Of a DNA stretch of 64,000 nucleotides, positions 18,185 to 27,189 are shown piece by piece; positions within the stretch are counted from its first letter, which is position 1, and each line of letters opens with the position of its first letter. Below the pieces are notes generated by a model that saw nothing but the letters and a program-made list of their open reading frames with translations, searched no databases and was not told the origin of the DNA. Source of the DNA: Nostoc sp. ATCC 53789 (lineage in GTDB: Bacteria; Cyanobacteriota; Cyanobacteriia; Cyanobacteriales; Nostocaceae); NCBI RefSeq assembly GCF_009873495.1, contig NZ_CP046704.1, positions 124,001-188,000 of the forward strand, written 5' to 3'. The position numbers and the translations under genes are program-made.

Positions 18185-19279
18185 TCATCCCATCGTCACC
18201 ATCCGCCGAATTTCATCACTCTTAAAGCCGATCGCCATTGGACGACGCACCCCTGGTAGTGCCACCACGTCGTATAATTCCAGTACGGCTCCCTCTATTC
18301 GCAGGGAATGCACAATATCTCCAGTCCGCAAGTCAATCACCAGCAACCCACATCGAGGTTCGACGTTTTTTTGTTGCAGTTTTTCATCTAGGGGCAAACC
18401 ACTAAAAGTCTTGTTGTGCCTGGGCTGAGAAATCCCCACGATCGCAAAGTTGCCATGAAATGCACAACCACGCATATATCCCGGACAAAAAGCCACGGGT
18501 TCAAAGCTACCTCGTCCTAAGTCTACGTAGCCAAAATCTCCTGTCCCAGAGTTGAGTAACCACAATTTGTCTTGATACCAGCGAGGAGAATGGGGCATAG
18601 AAAGCCCCTTAATTACTATCTCGTTACTCTCCACATCAATGACGCAACCACCATCAGCCCGTTTGTCCCGCCATCCTTCTGCTGCATCTGACTGACTAAC
18701 AACAGTGACATATCTGGGTTGACCATCTCGCATTGCTAACCCGTTGAAATGACACCTGTCTTCTGCTGCCAATTTACTAATAAACGGCGGTTGCCACAGG
18801 GGAATGAAGCTATGGGTGGAACTAACTTTGGCTAAACAGCTAAATAGGGTATTGACAAATATCAAATTCTCTGAATTATTTAAGCCACCACTGGGAATTT
18901 TGCCGTTTGGGAATGGGGAATTACTCAGGGCGATATCATGAATGTCTAAGTCTCCCGTCACATAACTTATCTGGGGCAAATAAACAGCATCGTAGTTGTC
19001 GTGAACTTGTCCCGGTTGTAGGATGTTTTCAAAGCGCCATAATTGATAAAGCGAACTCATATACAAACTGCTGCCATAAGCATACAAACCCATGCAGCGT
19101 TCAAAGGTGCGCTCGAATACTGATAGTTTGCCGCCTTGTTGCAAGCCGATGAAAAATAATTTACCTGCTTGATATGTAGTGAAAGCTAGACTGAGATTCT
19201 GTTCTAACAACCAAGGGGTGAACTGCCGTGAGGCATTTATTTCTAAGCTATTAGTTACAGTTACAGGATTTTGATTCAT
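18185..19279 (-). CDS. TIGR03032-type protein (DUF4915)
   Basis: 364 residues, collinear with the N-terminal half of the fusion at 5903-8014. Shared blocks are LEINASRQF, QNLSLAFTTYQ, CMGLYAYGSSLYM, PLWQPPFISKL, GLSMPHSPRWYQ, LWLLNSGTG, CGLLVIDL and ELYDVVALPGVRRP. There is no signal peptide, and no known catalytic motif was recognised. The family is of unknown function. The repeated pairing with an FG-GAP/RTX gene downstream suggests a role in making or modifying that exported protein (inference). The start ATG 19279 aligns with the paralogue start. No strong Shine-Dalgarno was seen. Confidence 0.85.
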   Translation of the reverse strand: MNQNPVTVTNSLEINASRQFTPWLLEQNLSLAFTTYQAGKLFFIGLQQGGKLSVFERTFERCMGLYAYGSSLYMSSLYQLWRFENILQPGQVHDNYDAVYLPQISYVTGDLDIHDIALSNSPFPNGKIPSGGLNNSENLIFVNTLFSCLAKVSSTHSFIPLWQPPFISKLAAEDRCHFNGLAMRDGQPRYVTVVSQSDAAEGWRDKRADGGCVIDVESNEIVIKGLSMPHSPRWYQDKLWLLNSGTGDFGYVDLGRGSFEPVAFCPGYMRGCAFHGNFAIVGISQPRHNKTFSGLPLDEKLQQKNVEPRCGLLVIDLRTGDIVHSLRIEGAVLELYDVVALPGVRRPMAIGFKSDEIRRMVTMG

Positions 19280-19893
19280 TTTTTCTACCAGGGAGGAGAA
19301 TAAAAAATTATCCTATCCCGATGTAGGTTTTTTGCCTTTTCAATTATCTCTTAAGTAGAATCACATAAACTGCTTCACAAAATCTTGAAGATATAACTTT
19401 TTGTCAAAGCTTATACATGATCACATAAACATCACATTAACTTTATTCTTTGTCTGAATATATTTTGTTTGCTGATTAAAATTGATGAATACGCATTTTC
19501 TTGTTGTTTTATAAATCATTCTGTGGTAACGACTTTTGCCAAAATTACATAAGTAAATTTTATCAATAGAAGCTCATTACACGCTCGCGTAAGCAAAAAT
19601 CAAGTTCATGCAAGCTTTATATAAGGGATTTACAAGAAATAAATTTAGGACTTATGCATCAAGCTATGAAATATAGAAGCAATTCATGAATTGCCCCTAC
19701 TAATGGTCTATCCCATTAGTTTTGAGATAATTGTTGAAGAAGTTAGGAGGCAAAGGGCAGAGGGCAAAAAGAACTTTTTCTTTGGGGGGGGTACAGACTC
19801 CTTTGTTAATCGGCGGTGCTGGTGCTGATACCCGCCCCCACCTAGCTCACTCGTCGGCAAACCGCTATATAATGATTATGTATTAAATTAAAC
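19280..19893. other. Intergenic stretch between divergent genes
   Basis: No gene seen. It is strongly AT-rich near 19330-19560, where promoters for the minus-strand pair and for the APS kinase gene would lie; no single promoter stands out. At 19676-19698 there is a short palindrome (agcaattcatgaattgccc) of a type common in these genomes. A G-run (tttggggggggtac) occurs at about 19781-19794. Confidence 0.4.
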
Positions 19894-20400
19894 ATGAAAC
19901 ACCTTGGTGCAATTCTCTGGCTAACTGGGTTAAGTGGTGCTGGCAAAACAACGATTGCTCACAATCTAGACCAAAAACTGCAAACGCGAAGTTACCCAAC
20001 AGAAATTCTAGATGGTGATATAGTTCGCATCTATCTTTCACAAGGTCTAGGCTTCAGCAAACAAGACCGAGATATAAATGTGCGTCGGATTGGCTTTGTG
20101 GCTAACTTACTTAGTCGTAATGGCATAATTGCGATCATTGCCGCCATCAGTCCCTATCGTCAAGTTCGAGAGGAACTCAAAAAGACTTCTACCAAATTTA
20201 TCGAAATTTACGTTTATGCTCCTATAGCCGTTTGTGAATCCCGTGATGTTAAAGGACTTTACGCATTAGCTAGAGCCGGACAAATTCAACATTTTACTGG
20301 GATCTCCGACCCCTACGAAGAACCAATAAATCCAGAGATTATCTGTCAAACCGATCGATTTACTGTTGAACAATGTGTTAAGGGATTTGCAAGAAAATAA
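19894..20400 (+). CDS. cysC: Adenylyl-sulfate (APS) kinase
   Basis: 168 residues, slightly shorter than typical CysC. P-loop GLSGAGKT (12-19), then DGDIVR, the FSKQDRDINVRRIGF segment that binds APS, a SPYRQVRE motif, and the FTGISDPYEEP-NPE block near the C-terminus. The usual lysine-rich lid residues are partly changed (DVKGLYALARAGQI). The enzyme phosphorylates APS with ATP to make PAPS, the donor for sulfotransferases. No ATP sulfurylase or sulfotransferase gene is adjacent, although TIGR03032 and TPR sequences lie close by. It is preceded by a long intergenic region and probably transcribed alone. Confidence 0.9.
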   Translation: MKHLGAILWLTGLSGAGKTTIAHNLDQKLQTRSYPTEILDGDIVRIYLSQGLGFSKQDRDINVRRIGFVANLLSRNGIIAIIAAISPYRQVREELKKTSTKFIEIYVYAPIAVCESRDVKGLYALARAGQIQHFTGISDPYEEPINPEIICQTDRFTVEQCVKGFARK

Positions 20401-20408
20401 GATACCAA

Positions 20409-20612
20409 TTAAACGGGGAAAATTGTGATATCCCATTTAGGTAGAGTTTCGGAAGGTTGCCAGAAGGTTTGGTAGTGTTCTAACTCTTGTGAGAGAACCT
20501 TGATTCCTTTTTCATAGGTTGCTTCAACACGGTGAACAATGGGTGCAATCCCTTTCCAAGTCATATTGGAAGCCCACTTGATGGCAACTTCAATCGAATG
20601 ACTGGTATTTTA
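20409..20612 (-). pseudogene. C-terminal fragment of an unidentified protein (possibly a transposase)
   Basis: The minus-strand frame reads SIEVAIKWASNMTWKGIAP, then VLSQELEHYQTFWQP, then LPKWDITIFPV and stop. It is closed upstream by a stop at about 20612, so only about 65 codons remain. The composition looks like real protein, but I cannot name the family with confidence. It abuts the 3' end of cysC tail-to-tail. Confidence 0.4.
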
Positions 20613-20801
20613 TTTTCTTGCAAGCCCCTAACCAAGTGCTTCACTATTTAAAAACTCAAGGTTTGATTATCCTGAGCGATCAGCTACTTAAAAGTGACGG
20701 ACTTTTGGTCAATGTTGAGATTTAGAGAAGAATGAAATGACATGGCACCATTGTGTGATCGCACGACTCGACCATTTTCAAGTTGTGGATGGGTACAGAA
20801 T

Positions 20802-21008
20802 CGAATGGCACTAAGAAAAGCTGAAACTTCGTCAGGGCAGGGTGTGGGGGGTGTGGGAGGCAATGCAGGGTTCATTGATGTGCAGTTATTCAATTTCTCC
20901 TCTTTCTCCCCACCCTCCCCACACTTCCCACCCTTCCCCCTCTCCCCACACTTCCCACACTCAAAAGCCAGTTAAATCATGGGTTTGCGCTTATCTTAGT
21001 GCCATTCG
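20802..21008. mobile_element. MITE-like element, family A, copy 2
   Basis: 207 bp with terminal inverted repeats CGAATGGCACTAAGA (perfect 15 bp at both ends, extending to AAGC after one mismatch). Flanked by the perfect 9-bp duplicate GTACAGAAT (20793-20801 and 21009-21017). The interior has GTGTGGGGGGTG runs complementary to CCCCACACTTCCC runs, with a loop different from that of copy 1. Non-coding. The insertion lies just downstream of the IS-split gene. Confidence 0.88.
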
Positions 21009-21022
21009 GTACAGAATCTTTG

Positions 21023-21412
21023 CTACTCTTGCCACTTCACAAGCACCCTTTCCACCGCAACCAACCCCCACTGCGGAAACTTCGCCAGCAATTTCTTGAT
21101 CACAATTTGCAAAGCAGGATCATCATCCCAACACTCCAGCAAAAAGTCAAACCCCGGATTCTCCCCCGAATTCGCCGCCTGTTTGAGTTTTTGCATACGT
21201 TGAGGTCGCGCATTTGCCCTTGCAACTATCGCCTCATGCGACCATTTTTCAGAATTTGGCACAGATACGGCGGAACAAGTACCTTCATGAACTGCTTTGA
21301 CTTCTACACCCGAAACTGAATTTTCAACCAACAACGTAGCTGAATAACCGTGTTCTACCTGCCCCTGATTTTGATTAGCGATCGCAGAATTTAAAGATTT
21401 TTCGTTTTGGGC
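21023..21412 (-). pseudogene. C-terminal half of the repeated-family gene (split by IS)
   Basis: Continues the gene that begins at 23495 and is interrupted at 21413-22662. Reads AQNEKSLNSAIANQNQ, then SVSGVEVKAVHEGTCSA, then SEKWSHEAIVARANARPQRM, then DDPALQIVIKKLLAKFPQWG, ending VLVKWQE. This is the most complete C-terminus of the family in the window and the reference for the Tn7-like and 3059-3555 fragments. Function unknown. The last about 60 residues look like a compact helical domain. Confidence 0.8.
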
Positions 21413-22662
21413 CAGGACTTACGCAACTGGCACAGTGCGATCGCATTTTTATAGTAGTTATGTACTAGAAGGTGGTGGTGTACTCAGAGAACATTGCTGA
21501 AATTAGTAACAGTAATCGGCTGTATTAAGTATTCATCAAATCATGAGAAGATTAGCTGAGGAGGCATAAAATAAATCCTGTAGCTTTATGAGATTTACTA
21601 AACTTAACTATTGCCAATACTTGTTAAGTAGTCAGATTAATTATACGCTGACAAATTTGGCAGAGCATTTAGAGCAGATCAGTCATGATAAAATCAACCG
21701 TTATTTAAAGAACGAAAAATTAACACCTCGGATTCTTTGGGATAACGTGAAAGATTTAATAGAAATAAATGATAACGCCTACTTGGTTTTTGATGACACA
21801 GTAATTGATAAACGATATGCTATTGAAATAGAGCCAAGTAAACGCCAATATAGTGGCAATGAGCATGGTGTAATTCAAGGGATTGGGCTAGTAAATTGTG
21901 TATATGTAAATCATGAACTCGGAAAGTTTTGGGTAGTTGACTATCGCATTTATGACCCAGAACGAGAAAAGAAAAACAAAGATAGACCATGTGATGGAGA
22001 TGCTGCAAAACCTTGTGTATAATAAGGTTTTACCATTTCAAGCTGTCTTGATGGACACTTGGTATGCGACAAATAAATTGATGTTATATATTGATGGATT
22101 AGGAAAATATTATTATTGTCCTCTAAAACGTAATCGACTTGTTGATGATACAGCAGGTGAAGAAGATTATCAAAAAGTTGAATTGTTATCTTGGAATGAA
22201 GAGGAGTTGAAATCAGGTAAAATAGTTAAAATAAAAAAGTTTCCTCAAGCGAAAAAAGTGAAACTGTTCCGGGTAATTGTCTCCACCGACAAAACGGATT
22301 TTATCGCTACAAACGATTTATCTCAAGATTCTACGGACGTTGTACAAAAAGTGTGTAAGGTACGATGGAAGGTTGAGGAGTTTCATAGAGAATTAAAACA
22401 ATTGACTGGTATTGAATCATGCCAATGTCGTAAGGGTCGTATTCAAAGAAATCATATTGCCTGCGCTATTTTAGTTTGGCTTAGGCTCAAAAATTTAGCT
22501 TATAAAACTGGTCAAACAATCTATCAAATTAAGCATGGATTGTTATCAAATTATTTAGTTCAGCAACTAAAACGTCCGAATGTTCCCATGTTTATTGCCT
22601 AGTTGTTTGGCGCACGGCGCGGCTACACCGCGCCATTGCTTGTGACAGTTGCGTAAGTCCTG
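21413..22662 (+). mobile_element. 1250-bp insertion sequence with DDE transposase
   Basis: Ends CAGGACTTACGCAACTG and its complement, flanked by the 5-bp duplicate TGGGC (21408-21412 and 22663-22667). Excision restores ...TTTTGGGC-GACGG..., the sequence seen in sister copies of the host gene. It carries one transposase, split over two frames. The family is IS4-superfamily-like by its DDE motifs; an IS701-type assignment is possible but not certain. Confidence 0.9.
21588..22602 (+). CDS. IS transposase in two frames (frameshifted or programmed)
   Basis: The first frame, 21588-22022 (144 aa), contains the first catalytic Asp in YLVFDDTVIDK. The second, +1 frame continues from within NKIDHVMEM and contains LMDTWYATNKLM (second Asp) and VEEFHRELKQLTGIESCQC (Glu), ending at 22602. 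The frames overlap at the A-rich stretch GAAAAGAAAAACAAAGATAG (about 21963-21982). A shift there would produce one protein of about 337 residues. It could be a decay mutation or programmed frameshifting; the A-run allows either. DDE cut-and-paste chemistry is expected. Confidence 0.8.
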
Positions 22663-23495
22663 TGGGCGACGGATGCTGCGGAACAAGTACCTTCATAACA
22701 GTCTCTCGGCTCAACGCCACAATCCTGGTTTTCAGCCAACAACAAAGCAGATTCACCCTGTGCATTATCCACAAGCGCTAGCGTCGTGCAGTCCATTGCC
22801 ACAGGCAAGTCTTCCTCCAACTCTGACACGCTTTCAACAGTCTGAGGCGAAGCGCCCCCCAAGGGCGCATGAGCCGTCTCCTCGTCACGCGAATTTCCTG
22901 TAAGCGTGTCAGAGACACACCTAACGAACTCTTTTGAAGAGTTCGTTAGGTGTTCCTGAACAGTTCGTGAGGTTTCCTGTAATCTTTGCTCTGGCTGACT
23001 TTGACCCAAAATAGATGCTTCATACAAAGCACCCATTTCTTCGGAGCCAGCATCTATCTCTGAATCCCCAGCATTTGATTCTCGTTTTTCAGTATTTGGT
23101 TCTCGTTTTTGAGAATCTGGTTGCTGATTTTCAGAATTGGCTTTCTCCCAAAATTCCTTCATCCGACTGCCATGCAAATTCTTTACCATCCAGGTAACGG
23201 TTTCTCGGCTATCCTGAATTGACTTGTCCGGCTTGAAAATGAATAGTCCACTGTCGGAGAGAATTTTCTTCGCACAGATAAAAGTACTATATCCCAAAGC
23301 AGAGGTCAAAGGCATCCACCGAGAACCATAAGGATCAGCCGTCCAGCATTCTTGCCATAGCTGATTGACTGAAGGCTTTTGCTGCGATGTCCATAACATA
23401 TCCTCAATCGGGATAATCACATGAAGCCGCTTATATGGTGATTGTGGTTTAGCAGCAGACTTTTTGGGCTTGGGTCTTGTGATAGTTGCGGTCAT
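22663..23495 (-). pseudogene. N-terminal half of the repeated-family gene (split by IS)
   Basis: Starts ATG 23495 with MTATITRPKPKKSAAKPQSP, a basic start. A globular region of about 100 residues follows (VNQLWQECWTADPYG..., FICAKKILSDSGLFIFKPDK, ESRETVTWMVKNLHGSRM), possibly a winged-helix-like fold. Then comes a long acidic, Glu/Ser-rich linker with NSENQQP/KREPN repeats. After CSAASVAH the frame enters the IS. The intact protein would have been roughly 400 residues. It lies 104 bp downstream of 23600-25198 on the same strand. Similar genes in Nostoc plasmids are annotated hypothetical; function unknown. Confidence 0.75.
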
Positions 23496-23599
23496 TGTAC
23501 AATCTCCTGTTATGTTGACGCACGGAAATTTCCCCCACTGTGATGCAGGGCTTGGTACTTGTATTGAGTTGTCTAAAAAGTCACCGATTCACTGAAAGC

Positions 23600-25198
23600 C
23601 TATTGAGGTTGCCAAAAGCGCAACTCGTCTCGAAAATACCTATCAGTTTTCTTGGACTGGTTTCGCCAGCAATCCCAGGCAACCACCACTTCCTCGCCTA
23701 AATCCTCTACAACTTCACCCCTTTCCACATACAAAGTGCGGTAAGGATCGGCGTGGGCAACGATAGAACCAACGCCAATAGTGTCCGGTTCAGTAGATGC
23801 CGTTTCCAGTGCGATAATTAACTCTGTTTCCTGGGTAGTCAATTCTGCCCAGTAGTCCTGTTTAATCACTTCGTATTCTTGGGCAACATTCCAAAACTCC
23901 TGCCAAGTACATCCCGGTTGTGCAAGCACCCGTCGAATGTCACTAACCGCCTGGGGCAACATTTCCAATTGTTCGGCTCGATATGCGATCGCCTGTGGTG
24001 TAGGTTCACTACCTAAAATTAGCGCTGCTGCCTCCAATGCCTGGGTATTGTTCATAGCACTGGCAAGGTTTTTCAATGCCATACCCATCAAGCGCAGACA
24101 TTCTTGGGCGTTCTCCTTGGGTGGTTCTTGGGCTAGCGATCGCAAATCAATAGTTTTCTCCAAGGCAAGCTTGACTTGCTTGTTCAAAACTTTGGTCGCT
24201 TGCTGGGTCATCGTATTCCCCCACTGTTGCGAGGGACGTTGCTCTACACCGTTTTCCAAATCCTGAATGCGTTGCTGGAGTTGTTGGTTTTCAATTTCCA
24301 GCTTTTTCAATCCCTCCATCTCATCCAGCCGTTCCTGCAACTGAATATTCTGCTCTTTCTGCTGCTTGTACAAGTTTTGCAGAGATTGGATTTGTTCTTG
24401 TACGTGGGCCTCAGCTTTAGCCCCTGCTTCTGCTTGTAGCCCAATCCTCAATTCCTGCTGTAAACGCTCTAACTCAAACTTGTGTTGCTCTTTGATTTGG
24501 GCGATCGCTTCGGCGTATTCTTTTGGGTATGTGCGCTCTGCTGAAAATGACACAATTGCGTCATTTAAACCAGTCAAATCAGCATTGTTGATCAACAACC
24601 TTTCGCCATCAGCAAAGGTGACAATCTGCTGATAGTTATTGGGTGCGTCTGCTTCAATCGCTCCTGACTCCCCATAACGAGGGTGTAAAAGGGAAGAAAC
24701 AGTGACAGAATGACACAATTGCGTTTTGACTTTTTCTTGTTTTGTGCTATTGGTTCTAGTGGGTGACGTATTGTTTGGAACGACCTTCTGTACTGCTCTA
24801 GCGAAGTCTGCGGCGGTGGGGAAGGGTTTTTCTTTGGCTGCGATCGCAACAGCTTCTTGTAACTTGTCAGGAGTTTTGACCAACCGGAGTAAGGAGCGAG
24901 TTTGAGAGGGTTTGGTAATATGCGGCCTCAGTTCTTCTGGTAAGGTATCAACTACTTGCTTGGCCGCAAATAGATCCTTGACTCGGCGATATCCACCGTG
25001 TTTGGTCAACTCCTTCTCACAATAGTCTTTAAAACTGACGTGTCCACCATCTTCGTAATAGTGGTTGTCTTGCATAAGACGTAGTTCATCTATTGTTTGC
25101 CACTCGAACCTATCAATGGCGGTGAAGGTTTCCTGAATGCTGCTGTTGACAACACTGTAATCGAGTGCTGTTGTTTGTTCTCTGTCTAGTGTCAGCAT
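23600..25198 (-). CDS. Plasmid-type protein with coiled coil, unknown function
   Basis: 532 residues. Residues about 1-170 form an alpha-helical region (VSFKDYCEKELTKHGGYRRVKDL, LRPHITKPSQTRSLLRL) recalling DNA-interacting partition or plasmid-maintenance proteins. About 190-225 is a small beta region. About 230-325 is a heptad-rich coiled coil (EQHKFELERLQQELRIG, LQERLDEMEGLKKLEIENQQ). About 350-430 is helical. The C-terminal 60 residues (GSIVAHADPYRTLYVERG, VVAWDCWRNQ) form a beta-strand domain. No enzyme motif found. Upstream of the split repeated-family gene and downstream of the XRE regulator, same strand. Function not assigned. Confidence 0.75.
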   Translation of the reverse strand: MLTLDREQTTALDYSVVNSSIQETFTAIDRFEWQTIDELRLMQDNHYYEDGGHVSFKDYCEKELTKHGGYRRVKDLFAAKQVVDTLPEELRPHITKPSQTRSLLRLVKTPDKLQEAVAIAAKEKPFPTAADFARAVQKVVPNNTSPTRTNSTKQEKVKTQLCHSVTVSSLLHPRYGESGAIEADAPNNYQQIVTFADGERLLINNADLTGLNDAIVSFSAERTYPKEYAEAIAQIKEQHKFELERLQQELRIGLQAEAGAKAEAHVQEQIQSLQNLYKQQKEQNIQLQERLDEMEGLKKLEIENQQLQQRIQDLENGVEQRPSQQWGNTMTQQATKVLNKQVKLALEKTIDLRSLAQEPPKENAQECLRLMGMALKNLASAMNNTQALEAAALILGSEPTPQAIAYRAEQLEMLPQAVSDIRRVLAQPGCTWQEFWNVAQEYEVIKQDYWAELTTQETELIIALETASTEPDTIGVGSIVAHADPYRTLYVERGEVVEDLGEEVVVAWDCWRNQSKKTDRYFRDELRFWQPQ

Positions 25199-25378
25199 AT
25201 CTCTTGCCCACTATGTATGGTAAATGCTTGAAAGTTGGGGTGTTGCAGTTTAACCAAAGTGAACAAGAGCAGCTGATTTGGAGGATTTTTCCCAAAATGT
25301 GTCAGCATTATAATTAGCTCACTTTGTGATCAACGGATTGAGCAGGCGATCGCATAGCTTTGACCGGCAGCGATCGCT

Positions 25379-25705
25379 TTATGCTGCTATATCCTGTGGT
25401 TGGGAATTATCAGCTTTAGATTTTAGATATTCCCTTACAGGGATTGGCTTAACCTTTTGTTCTTCTTCTCCTGTGGTATCTGTGTCGTCATCTGGGATAA
25501 AAACAATTAAATCTCCAGGTTGGCATTCAAGGGCAATACAGAGTCCATTAAGTCTTTCCCCAGTTAATCGAGGCATTTCATCTGTTCTTCTCAATCGATG
25601 AACAGAGTTTTCGTCAATCCCTAAAGCTGCTGCTAGGTCTTTATTCCTAATACGCTTTTTTGCCATTATTTCATTTAACCTCCAAGCAATCATTCGCTTG
25701 TCCAT
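25379..25705 (-). CDS. XRE-family (Cro/CI-type) transcriptional regulator
   Basis: 108 residues. The helix-turn-helix at about 8-65 (MAKKRIRNKDLAAALGIDEN...VHRLRRTDEMPRLTGERLNG...IALECQPGDLI) is the short XRE type. An acidic, disordered C-terminal tail follows (DDDTDTTGEEEQ). The start ATG 25705 is preceded by GGAGG. The gene is divergent from the plus-strand cluster, and a promoter with ACTACGC/GCGTAGT repeats lies immediately upstream. It probably represses that promoter and its own. Confidence 0.88.
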   Translation of the reverse strand: MDKRMIAWRLNEIMAKKRIRNKDLAAALGIDENSVHRLRRTDEMPRLTGERLNGLCIALECQPGDLIVFIPDDDTDTTGEEEQKVKPIPVREYLKSKADNSQPQDIAA

Positions 25706-25789
25706 GTGACACCTCCATTAGTTTAATCCCCGTCTTGCTTTGATAAATCGACTCTTGGAATACTCATTATTATACATGGTCACAAATCA

Positions 25790-25900
25790 ATAAAACTACG
25801 CTTGAAAATAAAAATACTACGCTAAATGTAGAAAAAACTATTTTAAGCGCTTGACTTTTTCCTACGTCTCGCGTAGTATTTTAAATATAAAGGAGGAAAC
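25790..25900 (+). promoter_or_regulatory. Sigma70-type promoter with candidate XRE operators
   Basis: TTGACT (25851-25856), 17-bp spacer, TAGTAT (25874-25879), then AAGGAGG at 25891-25897. The motif ACTACG(C) occurs at 25795-25801 and 25816-25822, and its complement GCGTAGT at 25871-25877, overlapping the -10. A further inverted pair CTACG-TCTCG-CGTAG spans 25862-25876. The layout suggests repression by the adjacent XRE protein. AGGAGG could pair with CCTCCT at about 25910-25915, which might hide the ribosome site. Confidence 0.7.
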
Positions 25901-26334
25901 AAGCGCTAGCCTCCTAGTAAACAAAGAAGTGCTTACTCCCAGATTTAAACTCATTCAATCAATCACAAAACCAAGTGCCACCGAGAATAGCAGCCGGAAG
26001 CCAAACTTGTAATGCTCAAGCCAACGAAGATGATCTCGATGACCTATCAAGTCTAAAAAAACTGGTTATTTGCTAATCATCCTGTCTAGAAATCTTATTT
26101 GCAGCAAAGCTGAATTCATTAGAGTGCCTTGTTCCTAACACAGCACTTCCTTACACATCCCCTGATGCTGCTGTCTTGAGAATGCTCTTAGCAACTAGCT
26201 TTGATGGCTACGCCAAATCTTTTTGAGAGCGTTGTGCCAAACCACAACGTTCTTTGCACACATAACAAAAGCGACCGCTACTGTCTGGACAACTTCTGCG
26301 ATCGCTTTTTACCCTTTTATCAAGGAATTCTATT
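25901..26334. other. Leader region without a clear gene
   Basis: Transcribed from the promoter above, but no convincing ORF is seen before 26335. A hairpin-like pair AAAAGCGA (26267-26274) and TCGCTTTTT (about 26303-26311) lies 24 bp upstream of the next gene. Similar GCGATYGC hairpins stand before several genes of this cluster. Confidence 0.4.
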
Positions 26335-26901
26335 ATGCCTTATACAACACATACACAGCAAGCAATTCCTAGTTTTTCTGTTGATGAGCAAGCCCTCGCC
26401 CAAGCAGAACTAAACCACCACCTCGAAACCCAAGCCGAAGCTGTAGCCCCAACCCAAGATCCTCTCACCAGCAGAGATCGCCGCATTATTGGTGAGATTA
26501 TCGAGGTCGAACCCGAATCAGTTCGCACGATCTGGATTGAAGGCGGAATTACAGTATGGGTGCAGTTCGTGAAAGGCGGACGACTCCCATTTGACCGGGA
26601 CTGGTTCGCTACAAGAGTTGCAGAGGTAAAAGCGACTCTGCCAGAAACACCACTAGAACGGAACGAGCGCCTGAGCAATGAATTGGAAACAGCTTGCACT
26701 GTTTTTGGTTTGTACCACGGTGAGATTAACTGGTTATCATTTAGCACCAAACTCTACCAAGACGGGCATTTTGTTGGCTTCGTCGGGTGCAATCAACAAA
26801 CCTGGTACGCAAGACCAAGACAGTACGGAGTGAATCGGGTTGCTGGCAGTGCAAAAGATGTGATTGGGCTGCTGGGAGTTAGAGCGGTAGTAGCGGCGTA
26901 A
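26335..26901 (+). CDS. Hypothetical protein
   Basis: 188 residues, ATG 26335, preceded by CAAGGAATTC. The N-terminal 45 residues are polar. A probable small beta-barrel-like domain follows (IIGEIIEVEPESVRTIWIEG...WVQFVKGGRLPFDRDWF). The C-terminal part (GHFVGFVGCNQQTWYARPRQ) is unrecognised. First gene of the plus-strand cluster under the XRE-controlled promoter. No family recognised. Confidence 0.6.
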   Translation: MPYTTHTQQAIPSFSVDEQALAQAELNHHLETQAEAVAPTQDPLTSRDRRIIGEIIEVEPESVRTIWIEGGITVWVQFVKGGRLPFDRDWFATRVAEVKATLPETPLERNERLSNELETACTVFGLYHGEINWLSFSTKLYQDGHFVGFVGCNQQTWYARPRQYGVNRVAGSAKDVIGLLGVRAVVAA

Positions 26902-27021
26902 GTTGCTGAAGGTAGAAAAGGCGATTGCTTCCCAAGACAAATGCAATCGCCTCCAAAGCTCAATCGCTGCTTTAGAAATACCAATCATGACATAAAGTGC
27001 AGCAAGTAACCTCTTGCTTCA

Positions 27022-27105
27022 AGTAGGTGACTATCAAGAGAAAATTCTCCTACCTCCGACAGATGCGAATGCAGAGGTCATGGAAATCCCTTGTACTGGA
27101 AGTGA
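27022..27105 (+). pseudogene. Decayed duplicate of the start of the next gene
   Basis: Reads VGDYQEKILLPPTDANAEVMEIP, matching DSPEKIFLPPTDPNAEIIEIP of the gene at 27190. Both are preceded by a GCGATTGC...GCAATCGCC hairpin (26924-26952 and 27107-27143). This suggests a tandem duplication of about 190 bp, followed by decay of the upstream copy. Confidence 0.65.
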
Positions 27106-27189
27106 GAAAAAGCGATTGCTCCCCCTAGAGTTATGCAATCGCCTCTACAACGAAATTTAAACAATCCAAATCATCATGCCACATCAAAT

